Assembly: GCA_002449585.1 (NCBI GenBank)
Contig: DJXD01000005.1
Location: 1 to 11,658, forward strand
From: Ruminococcus sp. UBA7013
GTDB lineage: Bacteria > Bacillota > Clostridia > Oscillospirales > Ruminococcaceae
DNA length: 11,658 nucleotides
Direction of reading: 5' to 3'
The notes under the pieces were generated by a model that saw only the letters and a program-made list of their open reading frames with translations, had not been told where the DNA came from and did not search any database. How positions within the stretch are numbered: the first letter of the stretch is position 1; each line of letters begins with the position of its first letter. This document shows, piece after piece, positions 1-5,602 of this stretch. Position numbers and translations under genes: made by a program.

Positions 1-118
1 GCAGACATGCCGCTCCGAGCAGTCCGATGATAACAGAAATCAGAATTATCAATAATTTTTTTGCCGTTTTTCTGTCTCTGGACAGATACAGAATCAGCTT
101 TGCAAATACAGCTTTCAT
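1..118 (-). CDS. N-terminal start of a membrane-anchored element protein, possibly a CD1108-like cell-wall hydrolase (partial)
   Basis: Only the first 39 codons are inside the window. The reading begins MKAVFAKLILYLSRDRKTAK and continues into a hydrophobic run (residues ~22-40, rich in Leu/Ile/Val with a Gly-Leu-Leu-Gly-Ala-Ala stretch), which fits a positively charged cytoplasmic N-terminus followed by one transmembrane anchor. The ATG overlaps the stop codon of the preceding small gene (ATGA), so the two are translationally coupled in the conjugation operon. In Tn1549/CTn-type elements the gene placed just after the VirB4 ATPase usually encodes an anchored NlpC/P60 or lysozyme-type hydrolase that opens the peptidoglycan for the transfer channel. 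That identity is inferred from position and the anchor alone, because no catalytic domain is visible here. It could be another membrane component of the transfer apparatus. Confidence 0.5.
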   Translation of the reverse strand, partial: MKAVFAKLILYLSRDRKTAKKLLIILISVIIGLLGAACL

Positions 119-303
119 GCCGCATCACCATAAATTCTGATTTCAAATTCTGTGTTGCTGGCGTAGTTTTTCTGTTCGAGCTGATGCAGATACTCCACTG
201 CACAGAGTTCAGAATCCAAAAGAGCCGGGTCGCCGTGACAGCAGACCCAGCCTTCAAACATGCTTTTCAAGCCCCATCTTGTTTTCCAGATACCAAATTT
301 CAT
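115..303 (-). CDS. 62-aa hypothetical protein of the conjugation operon
   Basis: This is a small soluble-looking protein beginning MKFGIWKTRWGLKSMFEG and ending in a Glu/Arg/Tyr-containing tail. It has two adjacent cysteines near residues 20-21 (WVCCHGD) and no membrane segment. I chose the ATG at 303 because a GGGGA ribosome binding site sits about 9 bases upstream. An in-frame ATG at 324 overlapping the VirB4 stop (ATGA) would add seven residues and is a possible alternative. The open frame reaches back to 414 inside VirB4, but starting there would create a long overlap and is unlikely. It is coupled to the next gene by an ATGA overlap. I do not recognise a family. Its place between the VirB4 ATPase and the membrane-anchored protein suggests an accessory role in transfer. 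Confidence 0.55.
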   Translation of the reverse strand: MKFGIWKTRWGLKSMFEGWVCCHGDPALLDSELCAVEYLHQLEQKNYASNTEFEIRIYGDAA

Positions 304-320
304 TGAAAATTTCCCCTTTC

Positions 321-2138
321 TCATCTTCCGCCAGCACTGCCGAACAACTTTGCTTTGTAGGGCGGCGCACTGACCATTAATAAATACCTTTCGTTTCCGC
401 AGCAGTACAGACAAGTGCCTCTTTCTGAGTATTCAATCAGCCTGTATTCTGATTTTCTGAGCTGTAACAGTTCCATGATTTTCGCCGCGGAATTGTTGCC
501 AAGATTGAATATCAGCCTGTGAGTCGGAATGCTGAACAGCGGCTTTGTAAATTCCTTCACTTCCGGCAGAAGAAAATCCTCAATGTTCTGGCTTGCCAGA
601 ATGAATGAAGAATCTTTCTTCCGGACACGCTTCATGCCATTCCGGATATACTCAATTGTGGTTAAATTATTGAGGAATAAATATAACTCATCAATGGCGG
701 CAACCGTATTTCCTTTGCACAGAAGCTGATTACTCATGAACGATAAAATATTAAAAAGCAAAGTATTTTTGAGCTTTTTATTCGTATCGAGCAGGCCTTT
801 CACACCGAAGCAGATAAATTCTCCATCTTTGATATTGGTGTGACCGTTAAAATATTTCGATTCTGCTCCACAACACATACTGTGCAGTCCGAGGCAGATA
901 TTCTGGAGCATGTCCTCCGTGTAGAAGTTCTTTTTTTCTCTGTCATAGGCCTGATACTCCTTTTCCATGAGGTCATACAAATCGGCCATAACCGGATAAT
1001 TTTCAGAAGTCAGCACACTGAAATCCGTAGAATCATCAATGCCGAAACGGGCATAGAGCTTCATCAGCATGATTTCAATGCAGTTGATTTCCGCATCAGA
1101 AAAATCCTTGTAAGCTCTGAAAAAGTCTTTCAGATAGCTGATGTGCTGGCTCAGTCTGGTGACACGCCTGAACGTCTCCGGTGCATTTTCGGATTTTTCA
1201 CCATCACCCCATGACTTCGGTTCGAGCGGATTTATCATATATTCGCCGCTCATCATGTCGATATACGTTCCGCCAAGGTTCTCACAAAGTTCCTGATATT
1301 CCTGCTCCGGGTCAAGACAGAGAACAGACTTTCCGGTCTCACGGAGACTGCACAGCAGGAGTTTCATCAGATAGGATTTGCCCTGTCCGGAGTTGCCAAG
1401 AATCAGGATATTGGAGTTTGTCTTGTCATCAGTGCGCCTGTCGAAATCCACAAGAATATTTGAGCCGTACTTGTCACGACCGATATACATGCCGTTCTCA
1501 TCGGTCTTGCCGGAGTAGTTCAATGGGAACAGGTTGGCCGCACTTGATGCCGGAAGAATCCGCTCAGACCGTGTGCCGAACATATTTTTTCCGCCCGGCT
1601 GGACGGATTTATAGCCGTCCTCCTGCCGGAGCAGAAGCCTGTCAACTGTGATTTTGGAACGTGTCAGCTCCATTCGGATATCCGCCTGAAGCTCCCGGAG
1701 TTTTTCCAGCGTGTCAGCTTCAAGCGAAATAAACACTGCTGTGTGCAGAAGCGGTTCTCTGTTTTTTCTCATATCCGACATCAGTTCGGCCATTTCATTC
1801 AGATTATTCTGTGCATTCACACTTTCGTTGGCATCGCTGACGTTGGTCATCATGCTGTTTTTCCGCACAGACTGCTGGATAATTTCCTTTTGTTCACTGG
1901 AACTGACGAGCCGGGTATATATCCGGATTGTCACGTTATTCCGGTCGGCGAGGTGCGCCAGCAGAGCCGTTTCTTCGGTGCTTGGCGGATATTCCGTCAC
2001 TGCCCATACGCTTCCGAAGGCATTGCCGCTGATATAATAGTCTGTGAGGAATTTCAGCTCTCCGGGAGCGGCCATATCAAAAAAGGTCTTCGCTTCTATG
2101 ATTTTCTGCTGTTCCTCAGTTGGTTTCTTCCGGAACAT
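321..2138 (-). CDS. VirB4-family conjugal transfer ATPase (TraE/TrsE type)
   Basis: This is the ATPase that powers type IV secretion channel assembly and DNA transfer in Gram-positive integrative conjugative elements; it acts at the inner face of the membrane. Residues ~1-230 form the partner-binding N-terminal region. Walker A is GNSGQGKS at about 249-256, followed by LDPEQEY at ~276-282. Walker B is in AAIDELYLFL at ~481-490, and ILASQNIEDFL near 514 fits the sensor/RAAD region of VirB4 proteins. Length (605 aa) is normal for this ICE branch. I chose ATG 2138 because a GAGGGGG ribosome binding site lies 5 bases upstream; a TTG directly before it is an alternative. The start overlaps the upstream gene by 23 bases, indicating translational coupling. 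The frame is intact with no missing catalytic residue, so the protein itself should be functional even though the upstream part of the operon is lost. Confidence 0.93.
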   Translation of the reverse strand: MFRKKPTEEQQKIIEAKTFFDMAAPGELKFLTDYYISGNAFGSVWAVTEYPPSTEETALLAHLADRNNVTIRIYTRLVSSSEQKEIIQQSVRKNSMMTNVSDANESVNAQNNLNEMAELMSDMRKNREPLLHTAVFISLEADTLEKLRELQADIRMELTRSKITVDRLLLRQEDGYKSVQPGGKNMFGTRSERILPASSAANLFPLNYSGKTDENGMYIGRDKYGSNILVDFDRRTDDKTNSNILILGNSGQGKSYLMKLLLCSLRETGKSVLCLDPEQEYQELCENLGGTYIDMMSGEYMINPLEPKSWGDGEKSENAPETFRRVTRLSQHISYLKDFFRAYKDFSDAEINCIEIMLMKLYARFGIDDSTDFSVLTSENYPVMADLYDLMEKEYQAYDREKKNFYTEDMLQNICLGLHSMCCGAESKYFNGHTNIKDGEFICFGVKGLLDTNKKLKNTLLFNILSFMSNQLLCKGNTVAAIDELYLFLNNLTTIEYIRNGMKRVRKKDSSFILASQNIEDFLLPEVKEFTKPLFSIPTHRLIFNLGNNSAAKIMELLQLRKSEYRLIEYSERGTCLYCCGNERYLLMVSAPPYKAKLFGSAGGR

Positions 2139-2703
2139 CAAATCCCCCTCTCAGATAGTTTTCTCCCTCAATGTCGGGGATTTCCTCGCCGGATATGGCC
2201 GTTCCGAAAAACAGAGTCAGCATCCGCTTGATATCAGGCTTTTTCATGCGTTTTACAGAGAAGCCATGCTCTGCCATTGCTCTTTCTGCCTGATTTATCA
2301 GATGGAAAATCTGTTCTTCTTTTTCATGATGAAAACGCATCACGAACAGGAACTGCCTTGCCGAGGACATTTCGAGCTGAATCTCATCCAGAAAATGATA
2401 ATCGGCTTCAAGAAGTTTCCGAACTGCCGGATTTTTCTCTTCCTGAAGCCGCTTTCTGACATAAACTTTATTGCTATCAAATGATTCACAACTGTCTGTC
2501 ACAAGGATTTCCAGCTCCGGAATGACACTCAGAATCATCGTCAGATGCTGGATTTTCGATTCGATGTTTTCGGCAGACAGCACGGAAATATTAATCGGCT
2601 CAACATGGAAAAAGACAATTTCTCCGCTGTCCGTCCGGATGCCGTATTTGGTGAACGTCCCGAAGCCGAGCAGTTTCTGGACGGAATTTTTCTTTTTCAT
2701 CAT
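2116..2703 (-). CDS. VirB4-associated conjugation protein (TraE N-domain-like, 195 aa)
   Basis: This 195-aa soluble protein starts MMKKKNSVQKLLGFGTFTKY and carries the segment FHVEPINISVLSAENIESKI (residues ~32-51). Similar ~190-aa proteins sit directly upstream of the VirB4 ATPase in Lachnospiraceae/Ruminococcaceae conjugative elements. No ATPase motif, signal peptide or membrane segment is visible. Its ATG overlaps the stop of the preceding membrane-protein gene (TGATG), and its own end overlaps the VirB4 start by 23 bases, so the three genes form one coupled unit. The most economical reading is that it supplies the N-terminal arm found fused in longer VirB4 homologues and assembles with the ATPase. 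That role is inferred from position and size only. Confidence 0.75.
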   Translation of the reverse strand: MMKKKNSVQKLLGFGTFTKYGIRTDSGEIVFFHVEPINISVLSAENIESKIQHLTMILSVIPELEILVTDSCESFDSNKVYVRKRLQEEKNPAVRKLLEADYHFLDEIQLEMSSARQFLFVMRFHHEKEEQIFHLINQAERAMAEHGFSVKRMKKPDIKRMLTLFFGTAISGEEIPDIEGENYLRGGFDVPEETN

Positions 2704-2972
2704 CAGTCTCCTTTCCGCCAGTGATATTCTTTCTGCGAAAAACAGAAGTATTTCACGGCACTGAAAATATAATCAATCACTGCGCTGTCCTCAATTCTCA
2801 GGGTCAGAACGGCGTAACAAATCACAACCGCCAGCGGAATGAATGTCCGAATTTTTGCCAGCAGGACAAATGAAATCATCACTCCGGCACACAGGATGCA
2901 GAAATCCCGGACATTCCAGAACCAGAGCCTGACCGTTGAGCGCAGATTCTGCGGATAGATATATCGTTTCAA
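2703..2972 (-). CDS. PrgI/VirB3-like small membrane protein of the transfer channel
   Basis: An 89-aa protein with a short basic N-terminus (MKRYIYPQNLRSTVRLWFWN), two closely spaced hydrophobic helices (about residues 23-40 and 43-58, each rich in Val/Leu/Ala), a further partly hydrophobic stretch near 65-80, and a charged C-terminus. This size and topology match the PrgI/VirB3-class proteins encoded just before VirB4 in Gram-positive conjugation operons, where they anchor the ATPase at the membrane. The start is TTG at 2972, supported by an AGGTG ribosome binding site 7 bases upstream; no better ATG exists. The stop overlaps the next gene's ATG. Only about 35 bases separate this start from the remnant of a serine recombinase on the other strand, so the normal upstream transfer genes and the operon promoter are missing from this position. 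Confidence 0.72.
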   Translation of the reverse strand: MKRYIYPQNLRSTVRLWFWNVRDFCILCAGVMISFVLLAKIRTFIPLAVVICYAVLTLRIEDSAVIDYIFSAVKYFCFSQKEYHWRKGD

Positions 2973-3008
2973 AATATCACACCTTTCTGAATTACGGAGA
3001 GCCTGTAA

Positions 3009-3344
3009 ACTAAAAAAGATGAACTGACTGCCGTCATGCAGGATTTCATCAGAGAAAATGCTTCAAAAATACAGAATCAGGAAATCTACAATCAGAAATA
3101 TTCTCAGTATGAAGAACAGATGCTGGAAACAGAAAAGAGTATTCACCGCCTGCAAGCCCAGAAGTCAGAACGGCTTTCCAGAAAGGAACTGCTTGATGGC
3201 ATGATTTACGAATTTGAAGCTACTGACAGCGTTCTGCAAACATTTGATGAAAAACTGTGGCGGCTGATGATTGAAAATGTTACTGTCAGCACGGACGGAA
3301 CACTGACTTTTCTCTTCCGAAACGGCATGAAAACTGAATTATGA
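3009..3344 (+). pseudogene. C-terminal remnant of a large serine recombinase
   Basis: The readable fragment has a Gln/Glu/Lys-rich coiled-coil stretch and then a beta-type ending with LWRLMIENVTVSTDGTL and LFRNG. This is the characteristic end of large serine recombinases of the Tn5397/Tn4451/phage-integrase type, after their zinc beta-ribbon. The resolvase catalytic domain (N-terminal ~150 aa with the active Ser), the recombinase domain and the zinc ribbon are absent. An in-frame TAA lies at 3006-3008. The similarity appears to begin right after it (TKKDELTAV before the first Met at 3036), so the break is close to 3009. No ribosome binding site precedes the Met. A good terminator follows the stop codon. 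I read it as a non-functional scar left by a deletion or by insertion of one element into another. Confidence 0.75.
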
Positions 3345-3355
3345 ATAATCCTAAT

Positions 3356-3391
3356 CCTGCGGAGAACCTTTTCTTCGCAGGAATTTTTTTG
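3356..3391 (+). terminator. Intrinsic terminator after the recombinase remnant
   Basis: An 11-bp stem (3356-3366 with 3371-3381, one G-U pair) and a CCTT loop are followed by AATTTTTTT. It lies 12 bases beyond the recombinase stop codon, so it is the original terminator of that gene. Confidence 0.85.
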
Positions 3392-3430
3392 TTATTACTC
3401 TCTTTCTGAATAAATGCACCCCCCTATTAA

Positions 3431-3485
3431 AAAAATGCCAATAAAAAAACGATAGGAAAGTAATCGTTTTTTTATTGGCATTTTT
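3431..3485. repeat. Perfect 23-bp inverted repeat, possible bidirectional terminator
   Basis: Arms 3431-3453 and 3463-3485 are exact reverse complements and are separated by a 9-base loop. The outer parts are A-rich on the left and T-rich on the right, so the hairpin followed by U-rich sequence could terminate transcription in either direction. No gene reads directly into it from the right. A long perfect palindrome is also compatible with an element end or a recombination site. Confidence 0.8.
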
Positions 3486-3605
3486 GGCATGGTTCGTGTC
3501 CAGCTCCCCCACCCTTTCGGCAGTTTTTTAAGGCATATATAAAAGCAACCGTTTTTCTGTTGCCTGAAAAATATCTATTCTGCTAAATTTAGAGAAAACA
3601 ATGCA

Positions 3606-3634
3606 CCCCAACTTTGATTGTATCAAAATTGGGG
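3606..3634 (-). terminator. Hairpin downstream of the tRNA fragment, probable tRNA terminator
   Basis: CCCCAA and TTGGGG pair outside, TTTGAT and ATCAAA pair inside, with one mismatch and a TGT loop. On the minus strand it starts 9 bases after the encoded CCA of the tRNA fragment and is followed by a modestly T-rich run. This supports the idea that sequence left of the fragment is the original downstream flank of a tRNA gene. Confidence 0.6.
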
Positions 3635-3642
3635 TACTAATA

Positions 3643-3688
3643 TGGTTGCGGGAGTCGGATTTGAACCGACGACCTTCGGGTTATGAGG
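3643..3688 (-). tRNA. tRNA-Met (CAT) 3' fragment, probable attachment site
   Basis: On the minus strand the sequence reads an anticodon loop CTCATAA, the 3' anticodon stem CCCGA, a variable loop, an intact T arm (GTCGG-TTCAAAT-CCGAC) and the acceptor 3' strand ending TCCCGCAACCA. The anticodon is CAT. The 5' half (acceptor 5' strand, D arm, 5' anticodon stem) is missing: bases beyond 3688 do not pair with CCCGA and no D-arm sequence follows. It is therefore not a functional tRNA. Fragments running from the anticodon loop to CCA are the usual core left at the distal end of an element integrated by a tyrosine recombinase into a tRNA 3' end. The orientation places the integrated element to the right. 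No integrase is seen in the window. Confidence 0.85.
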
Positions 3689-3840
3689 GACTAATAAATA
3701 TTTTGTTAAATTTATTAACTTTATCTAATGACGGTATATAGGCATTTTATGGACATTAAAATATACTATGTTCCTCAGTTTACCCGTTTGGAGAAAAGTT
3801 TCTGGGGTCAACTAAGGGGTAAAAAAGCCTGTCCACTTCC

Positions 3841-3861
3841 AAAAAGCAAATAAGCTTTTTT
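3841..3861 (-). terminator. Weak terminator after the radical SAM gene
   Basis: AAAAAGC and GCTTTTT pair around a 6-base loop. On the minus strand it starts 12 bases after the radical SAM stop codon. The stem is AT-rich and its 3' arm supplies the T run, so termination is probably partial. Confidence 0.45.
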
Positions 3862-3872
3862 ATCTTAAATCA

Positions 3873-4967
3873 TTACAAATTTTTTTGAATAATCTGTATA
3901 CTTTGAAGCAATTTTTGTTCTTCCTCCACAGTTGAGAAACTTAGTTGACCTAACTCCCATTGCTTGGCTTTAAAATAGGAACGTGCTTTCATGATTATCT
4001 TTAAAAGCTCACAATAGTTTTCATCATGAAGATAAATATTTCCTGTTGCAGCATAGTTAGCACCGTAGCAAGTAGGACAAACCGATTGTACTACACAATC
4101 AAGGCACTTCTTATCCATCAACTCGGGAGGAATCTCTTTATCATAAAATTTTATATCCAGAGATTGCTTTGCTTTTTCTTCTCCTACCGAAAGAGGCATA
4201 AAGAACTGACATGGATAACTTGTACCATCAATATAATATGTCTTTGCTCCTAAACCTGCACCACACCAACGTGTATATTTCTTATTTTTTTGACTAGTTG
4301 CAACCTTACTAATTGAACCACCTAACATAGAACATGGAACTATTTCCGGATGTTTAAGATAGTAATCAATCAATTTTAACAGTTCTCTCTGAAGAATTTC
4401 TTTGAATGTTGGTTTATGCCAATCAATATCATAGGCAAGATTACAAGCTATCGGAAAACCTTTTTCATGAAGGAAAATGACTCCAGTTGCCAGTTCACTT
4501 AAACTCTCACCAGATACAGTCATTTTTATCCCCTGATTTGGATATGTTTCCTTAAAAAAATCAAGGTCTACCTCTTTAGAAGAATTACATCTGTTGACAT
4601 CTTGCATCCAGGGACTTCCATCGTAGCTAAGTCCACAAATAAAGTAATCTTTTTTTTCACGAAGCCATTCTTTGATATTTCCTTTTACCAGTGTTCCATT
4701 TGTTGTGATAAATAGAATATAAGGTACATGGGAATATTGCTTTTTCAAGTATGTATCAATCTTACAAATCAGTTCAAAGTTCATAAGTGGTTCACCACCT
4801 AAAAAATCGAACTCAATCTCTTCTTCTGTTAAGTTTGCTATTTCTTTATCAATAATATCCTTTGCTGTCTCAAATGACATTGTTCTTTTTGATTTATGAT
4901 TCTCGTAACAATAAATACAATTTAAATTGCAAGCTTCTGTAACAGTTAATACGACTGTTTTTTTCAT
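3873..4967 (-). CDS. Radical SAM/SPASM peptide maturase (RiPP-modifying enzyme)
   Basis: A 364-aa enzyme of the radical SAM family that uses S-adenosylmethionine and iron-sulfur clusters to modify a peptide. The SAM-cluster motif is C13-x3-C17-x2-C20 (EACNLNCIYCYE). The SAM-binding GGEP motif is at 57-60. A C-terminal SPASM domain carries cysteines at 235, 253, 288, 291, 297, 300 and 319, enough for two auxiliary 4Fe-4S clusters. This architecture is typical of maturases of sactipeptides, ranthipeptides and related RiPPs, which link cysteine sulfur to backbone carbons or form C-C bonds. The start at 4967 has an AGGTGA ribosome binding site. The gene lies about 100 bases after a 56-aa Cys/Trp-rich peptide on the same strand, its likely substrate. 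Base composition is clearly more AT-rich than the flanking conjugation genes. The exact maturase subfamily cannot be assigned by eye; it is not obviously the SCIFF type. Confidence 0.93.
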   Translation of the reverse strand: MKKTVVLTVTEACNLNCIYCYENHKSKRTMSFETAKDIIDKEIANLTEEEIEFDFLGGEPLMNFELICKIDTYLKKQYSHVPYILFITTNGTLVKGNIKEWLREKKDYFICGLSYDGSPWMQDVNRCNSSKEVDLDFFKETYPNQGIKMTVSGESLSELATGVIFLHEKGFPIACNLAYDIDWHKPTFKEILQRELLKLIDYYLKHPEIVPCSMLGGSISKVATSQKNKKYTRWCGAGLGAKTYYIDGTSYPCQFFMPLSVGEEKAKQSLDIKFYDKEIPPELMDKKCLDCVVQSVCPTCYGANYAATGNIYLHDENYCELLKIIMKARSYFKAKQWELGQLSFSTVEEEQKLLQSIQIIQKNL

Positions 4968-4986
4968 ATCGTCACCTCATAATAGT

Positions 4987-5015
4987 CAGGACACAACCGA
5001 GAAGATTGTGTCCTG
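4987..5015 (-). promoter_or_regulatory. Intercistronic hairpin between precursor peptide and maturase genes
   Basis: A perfect 10-bp stem (4987-4996 with 5006-5015; AGGACACAA against TTGTGTCCT plus a C-G closing pair) with a 9-base loop. It lies between the precursor stop and the maturase ribosome binding site. No T run follows on the minus strand. It is better read as an RNA-stabilising or attenuating element that keeps precursor mRNA in excess over the maturase than as a full terminator. Confidence 0.65.
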
Positions 5016-5067
5016 TGCCAATAATGATAAAATTCTGTCTGGCATTCCTGTACCGATTATCCATACA

Positions 5068-5238
5068 TTACCATTCTTTTGTGCTACTTGAATGTCCCCA
5101 GCATGTATTGGAACATGCCCATTGTGTAGCATCTCCACAGCCATCGGATGCAGATAATGTTTCAGCAACTGTCAGTTCGATAGAAGTATCAACCTTCTGT
5201 TCGATTTTTTCGCAAAGTTCCTTCTGAATATTAAACAT
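5068..5238 (-). CDS. Cys/Trp-rich RiPP precursor peptide
   Basis: A 56-aa peptide beginning MFNIQKELCEKIEQKVD, charged and helix-like through residue ~28. A Gly/Ser/Cys-rich C-terminus then carries three cysteines (C34, C42, C46; spacing x7 and x3), Trp at 40, 47 and the last position 56, and the element CSNTCWG. A charged leader followed by a Cys-rich core, beside a radical SAM/SPASM gene, is the standard layout of sactipeptide or ranthipeptide precursors. ATG 5238 is chosen because GGAGG lies 8 bases upstream; an in-frame GTG at 5256 overlaps that site and is rejected. There is no double-glycine leader cleavage site, although D32-G33 precedes the first core Cys. The leader also holds one Cys (C9). 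Function (antimicrobial, signal or metal-binding) is unknown, and I do not recognise a named family. Confidence 0.85.
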   Translation of the reverse strand: MFNIQKELCEKIEQKVDTSIELTVAETLSASDGCGDATQWACSNTCWGHSSSTKEW

Positions 5239-5332
5239 AACCTTCACCTCCTTCACTAAACAGATTACTCATACCAACAGAGCATTGCATCAGTTTGCTC
5301 GCCAGTTTCTAACTAAATTTATCTTCCTTGAA

Positions 5333-5470
5333 TCATACAGGTCTTGACTTAATAATAGTACCTTTAGAATCAATTACAATCTTTGCTTTACAGTTTGGGC
5401 AAGAAGTGTTAGAACCTGTAGATGTGCGAATCATAGACTTACAATATGGACACTGAACTGTCACAACCAT
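5333..5470 (-). CDS. 45-aa zinc-ribbon miniprotein in the RiPP operon
   Basis: A small protein starting MVVTVQCPYCKSMIRT with a four-cysteine knuckle pair (C7-P-Y-C10 and C24-P-N-C27) followed by a short beta-like basic tail ending SRPV. The CPxC...CPxC pattern with a 13-residue gap is a typical minimal zinc ribbon. The ATG at 5470 has a very strong GGAGGTG ribosome binding site 6 bases upstream and is the first gene after a consensus promoter, so it is probably well expressed. It precedes the precursor peptide by 94 bases on the same transcript. Its role is not known. It could be a regulator, a chaperone or partner of the peptide or maturase, an immunity factor, or a second substrate. It is unlikely to be an enzyme at this size. 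Confidence 0.8.
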   Translation of the reverse strand: MVVTVQCPYCKSMIRTSTGSNTSCPNCKAKIVIDSKGTIIKSRPV

Positions 5471-5506
5471 AACAATCACCTCCTACAAAACCTTTCTACA
5501 TTAGTT

Positions 5507-5535
5507 ATTATATCACAAAAAGAATTATTTGTCAA
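5507..5535 (-). promoter_or_regulatory. Consensus sigma-A promoter of the RiPP operon
   Basis: On the minus strand TTGACA (5535-5530) is separated by 17 bases from TATAAT (5512-5507), matching both consensus hexamers exactly. Transcription should start near 5500, about 30 bases before the zinc-ribbon ATG. Its strength suggests that control, if any, comes from a repressor; the neighbouring XRE regulator is the obvious candidate. Confidence 0.9.
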
Positions 5536-5565
5536 TACTTTTAGGCATTATTTCTGAAAAAAGTT

Positions 5566-5593
5566 TTCGTCTGACCATACCCGGTCAGACGAA
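5566..5593 (-). terminator. Intrinsic terminator of the XRE regulator gene
   Basis: An 11-bp stem (TTCGTCTGACC with GGTCAGACGAA) and a 6-base loop, followed on the minus strand by AACTTTTTT. It starts 10 bases after the regulator stop codon and insulates it from the RiPP promoter. Confidence 0.9.
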
Positions 5594-5602
5594 TTTTATC
5601 TG

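Larger units (their letters stand above)
3392..3872. other. Gene-free junction between element segments
   Basis: This ~480-base stretch holds no convincing reading frame. It contains the 23-bp inverted repeat, a short GCAAC/GTTGC hairpin near 3544-3566, the probable tRNA terminator hairpin (3606-3634), the 3' half of a tRNA-Met (3643-3688), then ~150 bases of AT-rich DNA with a TTTACCC/GGGTAAA inverted pair (about 3780-3824) and a weak terminator for the radical SAM gene. Its content of att-like and terminator sequences and no genes marks it as a boundary between two mobile segments. Confidence 0.7.

Noticed and set aside
1181..1651. Long plus-strand open frame opposite the VirB4 gene
   Set aside because: It is a shadow of the VirB4 coding sequence, rich in Cys/Arg/Ser with no ribosome binding site or recognisable domain.
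3413..3609. AATGCACCCC repeated at 3413-3422 and 3600-3609
   Set aside because: A 10-base direct repeat is too short to separate from chance, and neither copy is at a gene or tRNA boundary.
3806..3952. GGTCAACTAAG near 3806 mirrored by CTTAGTTGACC near 3941
   Set aside because: One arm lies inside the radical SAM coding region and the arms are ~125 bases apart; I see no structural or regulatory reason for it.
3643..5000. tRNA-Met interrupted by an intron rather than truncated
   Set aside because: No D arm or acceptor 5' strand matching the fragment is seen upstream on the minus strand in the following ~1.3 kb, and the bases next to the anticodon loop do not pair as a 5' anticodon stem.
4986..5168. 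60-codon minus-strand open frame overlapping the precursor peptide and running to the maturase
   Set aside because: It starts at a TTG inside the precursor gene without a ribosome binding site, and its downstream part is made of the intercistronic hairpin; the precursor frame explains the region better.
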